Shown piece by piece: positions 26,107 through 36,255 of a stretch of 64,000 nucleotides of DNA. The DNA is from Bacteroidota bacterium. GTDB lineage: Bacteria; Bacteroidota; Bacteroidia; Bacteroidales; Prolixibacteraceae. How positions within the stretch are numbered: the stretch's first letter is position 1; every line of letters begins with the position of its first letter. A program made the position numbers and the translations under genes. The notes beneath the pieces are model-generated. The model made no database searches, was not told the DNA's origin, and saw nothing but the letters and a program-made list of their open reading frames with translations. The DNA is taken from NCBI GenBank assembly GCA_023251435.1, contig JAHEYU010000004.1:43720-107719 (forward strand), given 5' to 3'.

Positions 26107-26277
26107 TCAAAAATTGGTTTCTGCGAAGTTAACGCAAAAATCATTCAGATTGTTTGAATTTTTTCGGCTGAAAAGATTTGTTGTTGGTAATGCTCATAAT
26201 TTCTGCCATTCAGGCTGTTCTTTGAACAACTCTTTTTGATGATTTATCAAGCTTGTGCGAAAAATTCCAAAATATGA

Positions 26278-26305
26278 TTTGTTTTAATAAATTCGTCTAT
26301 CTTTA
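26278..26305 (+). promoter_or_regulatory. Candidate promoter of the chemotaxis cluster
   Basis: TTTG (26278-26281), a 16-bp spacer and TATCTTTA (26298-26305) approximate the Bacteroidota promoter, with a short spacer and one mismatch. It is placed 21 bp upstream of the STAS gene start, and no other promoter-like element was seen between the cluster genes. Confidence 0.35.
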
Positions 26306-26325
26306 TTTTCAGCAATTAGTAGAAA

Positions 26326-26649
26326 ATGGAAAAAATAAAGTTTCGTACATCGACCGATGAAAATGGCAGAATAGCAACGATTAACATAGGTGGTTTGCTT
26401 GTTCTCGAAACTTCTTTAGTATTTAAAAATGAGCTTGTTGCTGTCGGAAATCGCATTGCCAAAAATGTAACAATTAATATTTCGGAACTGGAAGAAATGG
26501 ATCTTTCGGCAGTACAACTGTTGGTTGCATTTTGCCGGCATTTAAATCAAATGAAAATAACCTATCAGTTCTACTGGAATCTTACCGATGAACAGAAGTC
26601 CCTCTTTAAAAATGTGGGGATAGGAACTGAATTATATATGCAAAACTAA
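26326..26649 (+). CDS. STAS-domain protein
   Basis: A 107-residue single STAS domain (TINIGGLLVLETSLVFKNEL; INISELEEMDLSAVQLLVAF). The conserved Ser in MDLSAV corresponds to the residue phosphorylated in anti-sigma-factor antagonists. It is the first gene of the chemotaxis cluster, 1 bp before cheY. It may act in a partner-switching step that links receptor signalling to another output, but no partner kinase of the SpoIIAB type is visible. Confidence 0.88.
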   Translation: MEKIKFRTSTDENGRIATINIGGLLVLETSLVFKNELVAVGNRIAKNVTINISELEEMDLSAVQLLVAFCRHLNQMKITYQFYWNLTDEQKSLFKNVGIGTELYMQN

Positions 26650-26650
26650 T

Positions 26651-27016
26651 ATGTCGAAACAAATTTTAATCGCAGACGATTCTGAAAGTATTCGCGAAGT
26701 GTTGGCTTTTAGCTTGAGGAATGCAGGATACGAGGTTTTTGTGGCGTGTGATGGGGAAGATGCTTTGCGTTTTTTTGATGGACGAACAATAGATTTATTG
26801 TTGACCGATTTCCACATGCCGAATATGAATGGACTCGAATTGATTAGAAATGTCAGAAATTTAGAGAATTACACATTTCTGCCGATTTTGGTTTTAACGA
26901 CCGAAAATCAAAAAAATATAATCAAAGAGGCGAGAGATGCCGGAGCAACTGGTTGGCTTTTAAAGCCTTTTAATACAGAAAAACTTATTCAGACTTTACG
27001 AAAAGTGATTCGCTGA
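26651..27016 (+). CDS. CheY-type response regulator
   Basis: A 121-residue stand-alone receiver domain. Acidic pair Asp9-Asp10 (LIADDSES), phospho-acceptor Asp53 (LLTDFHMPNMNG), Thr in LVLTTENQ and Lys near 103 (GWLLKPF) are all present. Its stop overlaps the cheA start by 1 nt (TGATG). It is the most likely direct target of CheA in this cluster. No DNA-binding output is attached. Confidence 0.92.
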   Translation: MSKQILIADDSESIREVLAFSLRNAGYEVFVACDGEDALRFFDGRTIDLLLTDFHMPNMNGLELIRNVRNLENYTFLPILVLTTENQKNIIKEARDAGATGWLLKPFNTEKLIQTLRKVIR

Positions 27017-29067
27017 TGATTTTATTTCAGGAAAGATTCAAAGAAGAGGTCAGGGAGTATTTTGAGCGGTTGGAATCCGGATTACTTCTTTTAGAGCATG
27101 AGCCGGAAAATTTTCAGGTCATCGATGAGATTTTTCGTATCATGCATTCCATGAAAGGGAGCGGTGGTATGTTTGGTTTCGATCTGCTCAGCGACGTTAC
27201 TCACGATCTTGAATCTTTATTTGACATTTTTCGCTCGAAAAAAATGCAGGTCAATTCTGAAGTTATCAGCTTCACCCTTAGTTCAATCGACGGTCTTCAG
27301 CATTTGCTTACCCAGGAGCCAACCGAAGAACATTATTTATTGGCAAAAAAGTTGAAGGAGGAAGCGGTAATGCTGATCAAAAAACTAAATCCTTCCCCGG
27401 CTGAAATAAATAGCGATGAAAATACCAATGAAAGGGTTGTAGGTAATAGACCATTGGATGCCAATCAAATCACCTATTTTATTGCATTCAAGCCCAACGA
27501 AAATATTTTCGAAAACGGTACAAATCCCTTATATCTCATCGACGAATTAAATGCTTTGGGAGAATGCAATACCCAAATGTCATTCGATCAATTGCCTGAT
27601 CTTATGCAGCTTGATCCGGGTAAATGTTACACCACGTGGGAGATTTTTATCGCGACAACCGAAGATATTGAAACATTACAGGATGTTTTCATTTTTGTAA
27701 ACGATAAGGCTACTATTGAAATCGAAAAAGTTTCAACCGGAAATGTAATTCATGTTGAAGCAATCCTGGCAGATTTTCTGAATACCCGCATCAACAGTGA
27801 AACATGGACTCCTTTAGAACCAGAGTTGGCTGAAGATATTTTTCAGGAAGACGAAAAAACGGTAGTTCTGACCGAAACAAAACAATCGGGTGAAACTCCA
27901 AAAACAGCAGCATTTTCAAATACTACAGTTGATTCGATAAGGGTTGATTCACAAAAGATTGATCAGTACATGAATTTGGTAAGTGAACTAATTACTGCAC
28001 AATCCAGGCTTGATATGTTGTCTTTGAAATTGCACAACTCTGATCTTGAATTAATTACTGAATCTATTGAAAAAATCAGCCGCCAGCTTCGGGACAATGC
28101 ATTTGATATGAGTTTAATTCCACTGCAAAGTATTGCGGTGCGATTTAAAAGACTGATTCACGATTTGTCGAAAACGCTCGATAAGCAAGTTGAGTTGGCA
28201 ACAGATGGATTGGACACAGAGCTTGACAAAAGCATCATTGAAAAGCTTATTGAGCCGTTGCTTCATATTATCCGTAATTCGCTCGATCATGGAATTGAAA
28301 ATAAGGAGGAACGCGCTGCAAAATCGAAAAATGAGGTTGGAACAATTTCCATAAAAGCATCTACAGTTGGAAGTTATGTACAGATTGAAATATCAGACGA
28401 TGGCAGAGGTCTTGATGCAGCAAAAATTCGCACAAAAGCTATCGCGAAAGGTATAATTACCGAACACGATAAACTTTCAGAATATGAGATATTTAATTTG
28501 ATATTTGAGCCTGGGTTTTCAACATCCGAATTGGTGACCGATGTGTCGGGGCGGGGTGTGGGTTTGGATGTGGTACGACGTAAGGTTCAGGAAATGAGAG
28601 GTTCTGTTGAGATTGAATCGGAACTCAACCTTTTTACAAAGTTTATTTTAAAACTCCCGCTTTCGCTTTCTATTATCGATGGATTATTGACCCGGGTTGG
28701 AGATAACTATTATGTAATTCCGTCGTCGGCAGTAAAAAAAATATTCATGGTCAACCAACAGATGCTGAAGAAAGATTTCAGACAAGTGGTTGAACTTGAG
28801 GGTAATCAGATTCCTTACATGAATATGCACGAAGAATTTGAGACTGAACTCGATTTGCCTGAAAATCAGTATGCTGTTACCGTGTCTTATGGTAATCAGT
28901 CATTTGGGCTGGTGGTTGATGAAGTAGTGCGCGAATATCAGGCAGTAATAAAATCGTTGGGCAAACTGCTGAATAGTCAGGACATCTTTTCAGGAGCAAG
29001 TATTTTGGGAAACGGGCAGTTGGCGCTGGTAATTGATACAAACAAGATTATTCAAAAATATTCATAA
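27016..29067 (+). CDS. cheA: Chemotaxis histidine kinase CheA
   Basis: A 683-residue kinase. In order: Hpt domain with phospho-acceptor His44 (RIMHSMKGSGGMFGF); a spacer of about 180 residues in the P2 position; dimerisation helices near 305-365 (QYMNLVSELITAQSRLDML); an ATPase domain (IIRNSLDHGIENKEERAA; EISDDGRGLD; FSTSELVTDVSGRGVGLDVV); and a C-terminal CheW-like domain (FILKLPLSLSIIDGLLTRVG). All catalytic boxes look intact. It autophosphorylates and passes phosphate to the receiver proteins in the cluster. Confidence 0.96.
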   Translation: MILFQERFKEEVREYFERLESGLLLLEHEPENFQVIDEIFRIMHSMKGSGGMFGFDLLSDVTHDLESLFDIFRSKKMQVNSEVISFTLSSIDGLQHLLTQEPTEEHYLLAKKLKEEAVMLIKKLNPSPAEINSDENTNERVVGNRPLDANQITYFIAFKPNENIFENGTNPLYLIDELNALGECNTQMSFDQLPDLMQLDPGKCYTTWEIFIATTEDIETLQDVFIFVNDKATIEIEKVSTGNVIHVEAILADFLNTRINSETWTPLEPELAEDIFQEDEKTVVLTETKQSGETPKTAAFSNTTVDSIRVDSQKIDQYMNLVSELITAQSRLDMLSLKLHNSDLELITESIEKISRQLRDNAFDMSLIPLQSIAVRFKRLIHDLSKTLDKQVELATDGLDTELDKSIIEKLIEPLLHIIRNSLDHGIENKEERAAKSKNEVGTISIKASTVGSYVQIEISDDGRGLDAAKIRTKAIAKGIITEHDKLSEYEIFNLIFEPGFSTSELVTDVSGRGVGLDVVRRKVQEMRGSVEIESELNLFTKFILKLPLSLSIIDGLLTRVGDNYYVIPSSAVKKIFMVNQQMLKKDFRQVVELEGNQIPYMNMHEEFETELDLPENQYAVTVSYGNQSFGLVVDEVVREYQAVIKSLGKLLNSQDIFSGASILGNGQLALVIDTNKIIQKYS

Positions 29068-29071
29068 AACG

Positions 29072-29554
29072 ATGGCTTCAGAAATAATAAGCGGACTAAA
29101 TTCCTATTTTACCTTCAGGATTGGCAGCGAACTTTTTGCTGTAAATATTGGGAATGTGACCAAAATTCTGGGATTGACCGATATTACCAAAGTGCCAAAT
29201 TCGCCAAGGTATTTCAAAGGAATTATCAATCATTTTGGCGATGTTTTGCCTGTTTTTGATGGTCGTATCAAATTTGGTTTTACTGAAACAGAGTACACAA
29301 AAAACACCTGTATCCTGGTGCTGGTAGTCGAAATAGAAGGACAACCGGTTAATACGGGCGTAATTGTCGATTCGGTTGAGAAAGTACTCATATTTGAGCC
29401 TGAACAAATTAAATCTGCACCAACCGTTGGTAAAGGTTTTAACAGCGAGTTTATTCTTGGAATTGCCACTGTACAAAGTGAATTTGTAATAATTCTGAAT
29501 GTTGACAAGATATTTTCGGAAGAAGAAATTAATCTGATAATTGCTGTTGAGTAA
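29072..29554 (+). CDS. cheW: Chemotaxis coupling protein CheW
   Basis: A 160-residue CheW that couples receptors to CheA. It reads [40 protein letters not shown] and [20 protein letters not shown]. The ATG at 29072, 4 bp after the cheA stop, is chosen; an upstream in-frame start would overlap cheA and add residues with no CheW homology. Confidence 0.94.
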   Translation: MASEIISGLNSYFTFRIGSELFAVNIGNVTKILGLTDITKVPNSPRYFKGIINHFGDVLPVFDGRIKFGFTETEYTKNTCILVLVVEIEGQPVNTGVIVDSVEKVLIFEPEQIKSAPTVGKGFNSEFILGIATVQSEFVIILNVDKIFSEEEINLIIAVE

Positions 29555-29571
29555 ATGACAATTTTAAATAT

Positions 29572-31353
29572 ATGGCTATGAGATTTGTTGATATGAAAAT
29601 ACGTACGAAACTGATGGGATCTTTTGGTATACTGATCTTTATCGGTTTTATCTTAAGTGTTAATTCAGTTGGCACCTTGTTGTTTTTCAGACAGGACATT
29701 AAATCGTTTACAAACGAATTTTTGCCCCAACTCGAACTATCTTCCAAAATAAGTTCGCATACACAAATGGTTGCATTTAACATGGAAGGATTCTACCTGA
29801 CCAATAAATCGGAATATTATAAGGTGGCCAAAACTGAATTGGATGCGCTGAAACAAGCCATTGGCGAAGGAGAATTATTGCTTCAGAGCGCTACAAATCT
29901 TCCGAAACTGGAACAAAATCTGAGCGAAGCAAGAATACAGATTCCTCAATATGAGCAGAATATGCTCATGGCCTACAAAATAAATCAGGACATTTTACTC
30001 CTGAACGAAAAGGTTGCAAAACAAGTACCTGTCAAGCCGTTGGCAAAAACAAAAACTGACCGGAAACAGGCTGCCCGGATTACCAAAGCCACCACTGATA
30101 GCAATGTGCTGATGGCTGATCTTGCTGATAAAACAGCAAAATTTCAGGAATTAAGAACAGCGAACACGGCCATTTCCGATAAGCTTGTTGAAAATTCTAA
30201 TATTTTAAGGAATTCGGCCATAAATTATACCAAAGAAGTATCCGATAGCTTTAACAAATCAATTACCTCTTCAATTATCTATACGCTGATTTTGGCATTT
30301 ATTACACTGGCATTCTCCATATTTATTGGCCAGTATATTTCCAGAATTATAACACGTCCGTTGCTAAAAGGTATTGCTTTTGCCCGCCAAATGGCCAAAG
30401 GTGATCTAACAGCCGAGATTGATGTCAATCAGAAAGACGAAATCGGGTTGCTGGCTGAAAACCTTCAGATGATGGGAACGCGTATAAGAGATGTGATCAG
30501 CTATGTTGCATCAACGGCTGATAATCTGGCATCTGCAAGCCTTGAATTAAGTTCTACTTCACAATTTGTATCTCAGGGTGCTTCGGAACAGGCATCGGCA
30601 GCTGAAGAAGTTTCGGCAGCGATTGAGCAAATGGCCGCCAATGTTCAGCAAAACATGGAAAACACAAAACAAACGGAGCGGATTGCCACAAAAGCAGAAA
30701 AAGATATTTATCAGGGAAGCGATAAAGTGACCAAAACAGTTGATGCCATGCGCGATATTGCCGAAAAAATATCGATCATTGGCGATATTGCTTTTCAAAC
30801 CAATATTCTGGCGCTGAATGCTGCCGTTGAAGCAGCCAGAGCCGGTGAACACGGACGCGGATTTGGGGTAGTAGCTTCGGAAGTGGGTAAACTGGCCGAA
30901 CGAAGCAAGATTGCAGCCGCTGAAATTGATAAGTTGACAAAATCGAGTGTTTCCAATGCCGAAGAAGCCGGTAAACTGATGAATGAAATTGTACCGGATA
31001 TTCGGAAAACAGCAAGATTAATTCAAGATATTTCATCGGCCAATTTAGAACAAAGTGCCGGAGCCGATCAGATTAACTCGGCTATTCAGCAATTGAACCT
31101 GGTAACACAGCAAAATGCAACTACTTCCGAAAAACTTTCGACCAATGCTGTTCAGTTATCGGCACAGGCAGAACAGTTAAAGGAAACCATTTCCTTCTTC
31201 AACGTAGGAAAAACAGAAGGTGATTTCTATTCTGCGGCCAAAATTACAAGGCAAAATCAACCGGTTGCTAAAAAGGCTCCCGAAACTAAAAAAAAGGTTG
31301 TAATTGATCTTGATTTACCTGACAGCCCTGATGAAGAATTTGAACGTTTTTAA
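29572..31353 (+). CDS. Methyl-accepting chemotaxis protein
   Basis: A 593-residue membrane receptor. TM1 is near 15-37, then a helical periplasmic sensing region (to about 220), TM2 near 222-246, a HAMP domain ([20 protein letters not shown]) and a long coiled-coil signalling domain with the conserved tip [20 protein letters not shown]. Heptad Glu/Gln pairs ([14 protein letters not shown]) look like methylation sites for CheR. The last residues, EFERF, match the aromatic-x-x-aromatic pentapeptide used to tether CheR or CheB. The ligand is unknown. Confidence 0.95.
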   Translation: MAMRFVDMKIRTKLMGSFGILIFIGFILSVNSVGTLLFFRQDIKSFTNEFLPQLELSSKISSHTQMVAFNMEGFYLTNKSEYYKVAKTELDALKQAIGEGELLLQSATNLPKLEQNLSEARIQIPQYEQNMLMAYKINQDILLLNEKVAKQVPVKPLAKTKTDRKQAARITKATTDSNVLMADLADKTAKFQELRTANTAISDKLVENSNILRNSAINYTKEVSDSFNKSITSSIIYTLILAFITLAFSIFIGQYISRIITRPLLKGIAFARQMAKGDLTAEIDVNQKDEIGLLAENLQMMGTRIRDVISYVASTADNLASASLELSSTSQFVSQGASEQASAAEEVSAAIEQMAANVQQNMENTKQTERIATKAEKDIYQGSDKVTKTVDAMRDIAEKISIIGDIAFQTNILALNAAVEAARAGEHGRGFGVVASEVGKLAERSKIAAAEIDKLTKSSVSNAEEAGKLMNEIVPDIRKTARLIQDISSANLEQSAGADQINSAIQQLNLVTQQNATTSEKLSTNAVQLSAQAEQLKETISFFNVGKTEGDFYSAAKITRQNQPVAKKAPETKKKVVIDLDLPDSPDEEFERF

Positions 31354-31362
31354 AAGCGCACC

Positions 31363-32214
31363 GTGAAATCGGAAATTATTCAAATATCAGACGATTTGTT
31401 CCTGAAACTGGGAAAGCTGGTTTCTGAAAAATATGGAATAAAAATGCCAATCGCGAAGAAAATCATGTTTCAGGCGCGCCTGCAAAGGCGGTTGCGCGAA
31501 TTGAACCTGAAGTCGTTTGAAGAATATGCCGATAAATTACTGGACCAAAACGATGGGCTACAGGAATTTTCTGTTTTGGCCGATTTCATTTCAACCAATA
31601 AAACAGAATTTTTTAGGGGAAGGGCACACTTCGATTTCATGACAGAATCGGTGCTTCCTTATTTTAAAGACTTAATGCCAAAATCAGGTTTTTCCCACCT
31701 GAAAATCTGGAGTGCCGGTTGTTCAAGCGGTCAGGAGGCTTATTCGCTGGCCATTACAATCGAAGAATTTGGCCATGCTTCAGGATTTAAGTTCAGATAC
31801 TTTATTTCGGCAACAGATATTTCGACCCGCATGCTTAAAATAGCCAAAACGGCCATTTATCCGATGGAGTATGTAAACGAAATTCCGTTGGATGTAAAGA
31901 AAAAGTATTTTCTGAAAAGCAAAGATAGGAATGATCCAAAAGTGCGGATCGCAAAAGAAATTCGTGATGGCGTCAACTTTGACTATCTGAATCTGATGGA
32001 TGATTCGTACCAGATGAACGACGATTTTCATGTGATTTTTCTGCGGAATACGCTCATTTATTTCGAACCGGAAGTTCAGTTCAGGATACTTTCAAAAGTT
32101 CTTAATAAGCTGGTTAACGGCGGATTCCTGTTTATTGGTCATTCAGAATCATTGGTTAATCTGGATTTGCCAATACGATCGATTGCCACAAGTGTTTATG
32201 TAAAAAATATATAG
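31363..32214 (+). CDS. cheR: Chemotaxis methyltransferase CheR
   Basis: A 283-residue SAM-dependent methyltransferase that methylates receptor glutamates. An N-terminal helical domain (MPIAKKIMFQARLQRRLREL) precedes the SAM-binding core (LKIWSAGCSSGQEAYSLAIT; FISATDISTRMLKIAK; VIFLRNTLIYFEPEVQ). The start appears to be GTG at 31363, 9 bp after the receptor stop. It probably acts on the adjacent receptor. Confidence 0.95.
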   Translation: MKSEIIQISDDLFLKLGKLVSEKYGIKMPIAKKIMFQARLQRRLRELNLKSFEEYADKLLDQNDGLQEFSVLADFISTNKTEFFRGRAHFDFMTESVLPYFKDLMPKSGFSHLKIWSAGCSSGQEAYSLAITIEEFGHASGFKFRYFISATDISTRMLKIAKTAIYPMEYVNEIPLDVKKKYFLKSKDRNDPKVRIAKEIRDGVNFDYLNLMDDSYQMNDDFHVIFLRNTLIYFEPEVQFRILSKVLNKLVNGGFLFIGHSESLVNLDLPIRSIATSVYVKNI

Positions 32215-32217
32215 GTT

Positions 32218-33105
32218 ATGAATGATTCAAGAGCAGAACAAGAAAATAAATTGGAGGATTGCCAAAAGCAAGTTTCACAACTCAAAAGAGAAAATGAGGT
32301 ATTGCTAAGAAATTTACACGCTGTAAATGAAAAACTTCGTGATTCGGAAAGGTTGAAAGGCCATTTTATCAGCAATATTACCAACGAAATTATCAACCCT
32401 TTTGCCAGTGTTTTGGCTTTGGCTGATAATATTCAGTATTTGAAGGAAGGTGATATTTCGAAAGCGAAAAGGATGGCCGAATTGATTTTCGAAGAAGCAT
32501 TTCATCTCGACTTTCAGTTGAAAAACATTTTTGCAGCTGCCCTTATTGAAGCAGGTAACGACGAACTTAAAATATCTAACTTCAATTTCAAAGAATTTAT
32601 CGATCACATAGTACAATATTTCAGTAAACAATTACAAAAAAAGAACCTCCGGATTTCGTTGGGAGTCGCGAATTGCCCTGAATATAATGAGAACTTCAGG
32701 TTTACTTCGGATAAAGAGAAGCTCGAATTAATCCTGAAAAACCTGATTAGCAATTCAATAAAATTCAGCCCTGAAGATACAGCCATTGAACTCGAATTCT
32801 GTTATGGAAATGGAATTCTGTCGCTGGAAGTTTCTGATCACGGAAAAGGAATTCACCCCGAAGACCGAAAGGTTATTTTTGACCGTTTCAAACAACTCGA
32901 TGAGAAGATCAATTCAATTAATTCGGGACACGGACTGGGTTTGTCGATTGTGATGGCTTATACCGATTTGTTCGGCGGAAAACTTAGCCTGAACGATAAT
33001 CTGAATGGCGGTATCCGGGTAATTTTATCGATACCTGAAAGTGCCGAAACCAACGACTGGGACGATCTTGAAGGATTTTTGCTTGATACGGAAACCAGCT
33101 ACTAA
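32218..33105 (+). CDS. Histidine-kinase-like protein lacking the phospho-acceptor His
   Basis: A 295-residue soluble protein. Residues 8-48 form a coiled coil, followed by an H-box-like helix reading FISNITNEIINPFASVL. Asn56 occupies the place of the His in the usual NMSHEIRTP motif. The ATPase part is complete: N box LKNLISNSIKF, G1 box SDHGKGI, G2 box GHGLGLSIV. It may be a pseudokinase, a phosphatase, or a partner of CheA. It lies between cheR and cheD and overlaps cheD by 1 nt. Confidence 0.9.
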   Translation: MNDSRAEQENKLEDCQKQVSQLKRENEVLLRNLHAVNEKLRDSERLKGHFISNITNEIINPFASVLALADNIQYLKEGDISKAKRMAELIFEEAFHLDFQLKNIFAAALIEAGNDELKISNFNFKEFIDHIVQYFSKQLQKKNLRISLGVANCPEYNENFRFTSDKEKLELILKNLISNSIKFSPEDTAIELEFCYGNGILSLEVSDHGKGIHPEDRKVIFDRFKQLDEKINSINSGHGLGLSIVMAYTDLFGGKLSLNDNLNGGIRVILSIPESAETNDWDDLEGFLLDTETSY

Positions 33106-33593
33106 TGGACAGATTCGGGCAAAAGAACCACTTTCTGCAACCTTCAACGATCCTGGCAAGCAGAGAACCGCAGTGGGTGACTACGATTCTCGGGTCGTGT
33201 GTTTCGATTTGCCTGTTTGATAAGAAAAAGTGCTTCGGGGGAATCAATCATTATATGCTTCCATACTGGAATGGTGAAGGATTGGAATCTCCGAGGTATG
33301 GTAATGTGGCTATTTCACAATTGTATAGAAAAATGCTCGAACTTGGCGCTAAAAAAGAGGATATTGTATGTAAAATTTTTGGCGGTGCCGAAGTGTTGGG
33401 CGAACAATCATCTGTTTTTAATGTAGGGCAGCGAAATGTTGAACTGGCTCTGAAAATAATCCTGGAGTTGGGAATTCCGTTGGTTAGTTCAAGTACCGGC
33501 GGAAAACAGGGTCGCAAAATTCATTTTAATACCGGAACCGGTGAAGTATTGCAGAAGTATCTGGTAAAAAACACATTAAATGACGGCAAATGA
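33105..33593 (+). CDS. cheD: Chemoreceptor glutamine deamidase CheD
   Basis: A 162-residue CheD. The catalytic Cys32 lies in LGSCVSICLFD and His49 in INHYMLP. The later segments KIFGGAEVLG and STGGKQGRKIHFNTGTGEV match the family. It deamidates receptor glutamines to glutamates, making them substrates for CheR and CheB. The ATGA overlap with cheB indicates translational coupling. Confidence 0.95.
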   Translation: MDRFGQKNHFLQPSTILASREPQWVTTILGSCVSICLFDKKKCFGGINHYMLPYWNGEGLESPRYGNVAISQLYRKMLELGAKKEDIVCKIFGGAEVLGEQSSVFNVGQRNVELALKIILELGIPLVSSSTGGKQGRKIHFNTGTGEVLQKYLVKNTLNDGK

Positions 33594-34651
33594 ACAAGAA
33601 GATTAAAGTACTGGTTGTTGACGATTCAATGATCGTTCAGGAAACTTTGACTCAGATTTTAAATCTTGATGCTGAAATTGAAGTAATTAATACTGCTTCT
33701 GATCCTTACGAAGCAGTGAAAAAAATTGCTGAAGATCTTCCGGATGTAATTACCCTCGACATCGAAATGCCCCGAATGGACGGGCTCACATTTCTGGGTA
33801 AGCTGATGAAACAACATCCAATACCAGTTGTGGTTATTTCATCGATTGCTGACGAAGGTTCAGAGAAAGGTATTCGAGCCTTACAACTTGGTGCCAGCGA
33901 GATTATTACCAAGCCAAAGCTTTCAAATTCGGAGCAATTCGAAGAGTACAGCATTAGGATTACTGACGCAGTAAAAGCTGCTGCCATGACGGAACGTACC
34001 AAGGTAAAATCTTCAGAAAAGCCTATGTCAAAAGCTGTACAAGTAAAAAATGAAGCTGGTCAGTCATCCGATAAGCCGAATATAAATTCTGAAAAATTAA
34101 TCCTGATTGGTGCTTCTACCGGAGGAACCGAAGTAATTTCCAAAATACTTAAAAATATAAGAACAAATCTTCCCGGAATTCTCATCGTTCAGCACATGCC
34201 CGGCGAATTTACCAAAGCTTTCTCAAAACGTTTAAATCAGGAATGCCAGATATTCGTAAAAGAAGCAGAAAACGGTGACTTAATAAAACAGGGGAGCGCC
34301 TATATTGCAAACGGGTTTAATCATTTACAAGTTGTAAAAGCAGGTAATGCGCTTAAATGTAAACTGGAAATGGGACTGTTGGTCAATCGTCATCGCCCGT
34401 CGGTTGACGTACTGTTTAACTCTGCCAGCAGTTTGCCTGGTAAAAATATCACTGCTATTTTACTTACCGGAATGGGTTCTGATGGAGCGAAAGGTTTGCT
34501 TGAACTTCAGGAAACAGGCGCGATGACAATCGCTCAGGATGAAAAATCGGCAGTAGTTTTCGGAATGCCAAAAGAAGCCATCAAGTTAAATGCCGCAAAA
34601 ATGGTTATGAATCCTGATGAATTGATAAAATATTTAAATTCAACACTTTAG
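33590..34651 (+). CDS. cheB: Chemotaxis methylesterase CheB
   Basis: A 353-residue receiver-methylesterase. The receiver part has Asp11-Asp12 and phospho-acceptor Asp57 (TLDIEMPRMDG). A charged linker (residues 130-165) leads to the esterase with a Ser-His-Asp triad: Ser near 177 (GASTGG), His near 202 (VQHMPGEFTKAFSKRLN) and Asp near 296 (LLTGMGSDGAKG). It removes receptor methyl groups when phosphorylated by CheA. Confidence 0.95.
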   Translation: MNKKIKVLVVDDSMIVQETLTQILNLDAEIEVINTASDPYEAVKKIAEDLPDVITLDIEMPRMDGLTFLGKLMKQHPIPVVVISSIADEGSEKGIRALQLGASEIITKPKLSNSEQFEEYSIRITDAVKAAAMTERTKVKSSEKPMSKAVQVKNEAGQSSDKPNINSEKLILIGASTGGTEVISKILKNIRTNLPGILIVQHMPGEFTKAFSKRLNQECQIFVKEAENGDLIKQGSAYIANGFNHLQVVKAGNALKCKLEMGLLVNRHRPSVDVLFNSASSLPGKNITAILLTGMGSDGAKGLLELQETGAMTIAQDEKSAVVFGMPKEAIKLNAAKMVMNPDELIKYLNSTL

Positions 34652-34654
34652 GAA

Positions 34655-36244
34655 ATGATAAGTAAAAACCAGCCATCTAAAGTACTGATTGTTGATGATG
34701 TTCAACTAAACCTTGATTTGATGAAAGACATCCTTTCTGAACAGGGTTATATGATTGCAACTGCAAAAAATGGCAAGTCGGCCATTGCAAAAGCGAGAGC
34801 CCATCGATTTGATTTGATTTTACTCGACATCATACTGCCTGATATTGACGGATTTGAAGTTTACGAAAATCTGAAATCCAATCAGCAAACACAAGCTATC
34901 CCAATTATCTTCCTGACAGCAAAAAAAGAAAAAGACAGCATTATCAAAGGGTTTCAACTTGGCGCGGTTGATTACATTCCAAAACCATTCAGTAAAGAAG
35001 AGCTGGTGGCCAGAGTGAATTTGCATTTGACACTCCGAAAAACACAGGAAGAACTGATTCATTCGAAAGAAATGGCAGAGGCAGCAACAAAAGCAAAAGC
35101 CATATTTCTGGCAAACATGTCGCATGAAATTAGAACTCCGATGAATGGAATTGTGGGTATGGTTGACATCATGAAAGGAACACCACTAAGCAAAGAGCAA
35201 CGAGATTTTCTTGAAATTATTGAAATATCGGGCGAGAATCTGCTGATGATCATCAATGATGTGCTCGATTTTTCGAAGATTGAGGCTGGCCAGATCACTT
35301 TCGAAAGCATCCGCTTTAAACTTGGCGATGAAGTGGGCGAAGTGATTAAACTGCTCAAATACAAAGCTGATCAGAAAGGACTTGAATTAAGCTTTAATAT
35401 TGCTCCGCACGTTCCTGAAATATTAGTTGGGGATCCTTTACGGCTTAAACAAGTATTGATAAACCTGTGTAATAACTCTATCAAATTTACTTCTGACGGT
35501 TTTGTGAAAATACATGTCGATGTAGTTAGCAGTTCCGAAAATAAAATCAGATTAAAGTTTGAAGTTCAGGATTCAGGAATAGGGATTTCGCACGAAAATC
35601 AGTTAAAACTTTTTAAATCTTTCTCACAGGCAGATACTTCAACCACTAGAAAATTCGGAGGAACAGGGCTTGGACTGGCAATATCCAAGAATCTGGTTCA
35701 ACTCATGAACGGAGAAATCGGAATTAAAAGTAAAGAGGGAGAAGGTGCAATTTTTTATTTCGACGGAGAATTTGGGGTGTCAGTTCAAAATTCAACTGAT
35801 TCGAAGAAAGAAGTAACTAATGAAATTGAAATAACTGCTGCAAAGCTTAAAATTCTTTTAGCTGAAGATAACGTAATTAACCAAAAAGTTGCTATCTTAA
35901 ATCTGCAGAAAATGGGTCATTCTGTAAGTCTGGCCTCAAATGGTGAAAAAGCGGTTGAAATGTTTAAAAATGAAGCGTTTGATGCCATATTTATGGATAT
36001 TCAAATGCCGGAAATGGATGGTATTGAAGCTACCACAATTATTCGCGATTGGGAACAAAACAACAAAATCATTCACCGCATCCCCATTATTGCCATGACA
36101 GCCAATACGCTGCGGAGCGATAAAGATATTTTTATTGCGGTGGGAATGGATGACTATTTGGGTAAACCTTTTAACACATCTGAATTAGTGCGTGTTTTGG
36201 AAGGAGTACACAAACAATTGAAATTGAAATATTTACAATCTTAA
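34655..36244 (+). CDS. Hybrid histidine kinase (REC-HisKA-HATPase-REC)
   Basis: A 529-residue cytosolic hybrid kinase. An N-terminal receiver (Asp58 in LLDIILPDIDG) is followed by HisKA with His157 (NMSHEIRTPMNGIVGM), an ATPase domain (INLCNNSIKF; QDSGIGIS; KFGGTGLGLAIS) and a C-terminal receiver (Asp near 448, FMDIQMPEMDGIE). Unlike the kinase-like protein at 32218, its acceptor His is present. Input is probably through the N-terminal receiver, so it may sit downstream of CheA in a phosphorelay. Confidence 0.94.
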   Translation: MISKNQPSKVLIVDDVQLNLDLMKDILSEQGYMIATAKNGKSAIAKARAHRFDLILLDIILPDIDGFEVYENLKSNQQTQAIPIIFLTAKKEKDSIIKGFQLGAVDYIPKPFSKEELVARVNLHLTLRKTQEELIHSKEMAEAATKAKAIFLANMSHEIRTPMNGIVGMVDIMKGTPLSKEQRDFLEIIEISGENLLMIINDVLDFSKIEAGQITFESIRFKLGDEVGEVIKLLKYKADQKGLELSFNIAPHVPEILVGDPLRLKQVLINLCNNSIKFTSDGFVKIHVDVVSSSENKIRLKFEVQDSGIGISHENQLKLFKSFSQADTSTTRKFGGTGLGLAISKNLVQLMNGEIGIKSKEGEGAIFYFDGEFGVSVQNSTDSKKEVTNEIEITAAKLKILLAEDNVINQKVAILNLQKMGHSVSLASNGEKAVEMFKNEAFDAIFMDIQMPEMDGIEATTIIRDWEQNNKIIHRIPIIAMTANTLRSDKDIFIAVGMDDYLGKPFNTSELVRVLEGVHKQLKLKYLQS

Positions 36245-36255
36245 AATACAACAAA

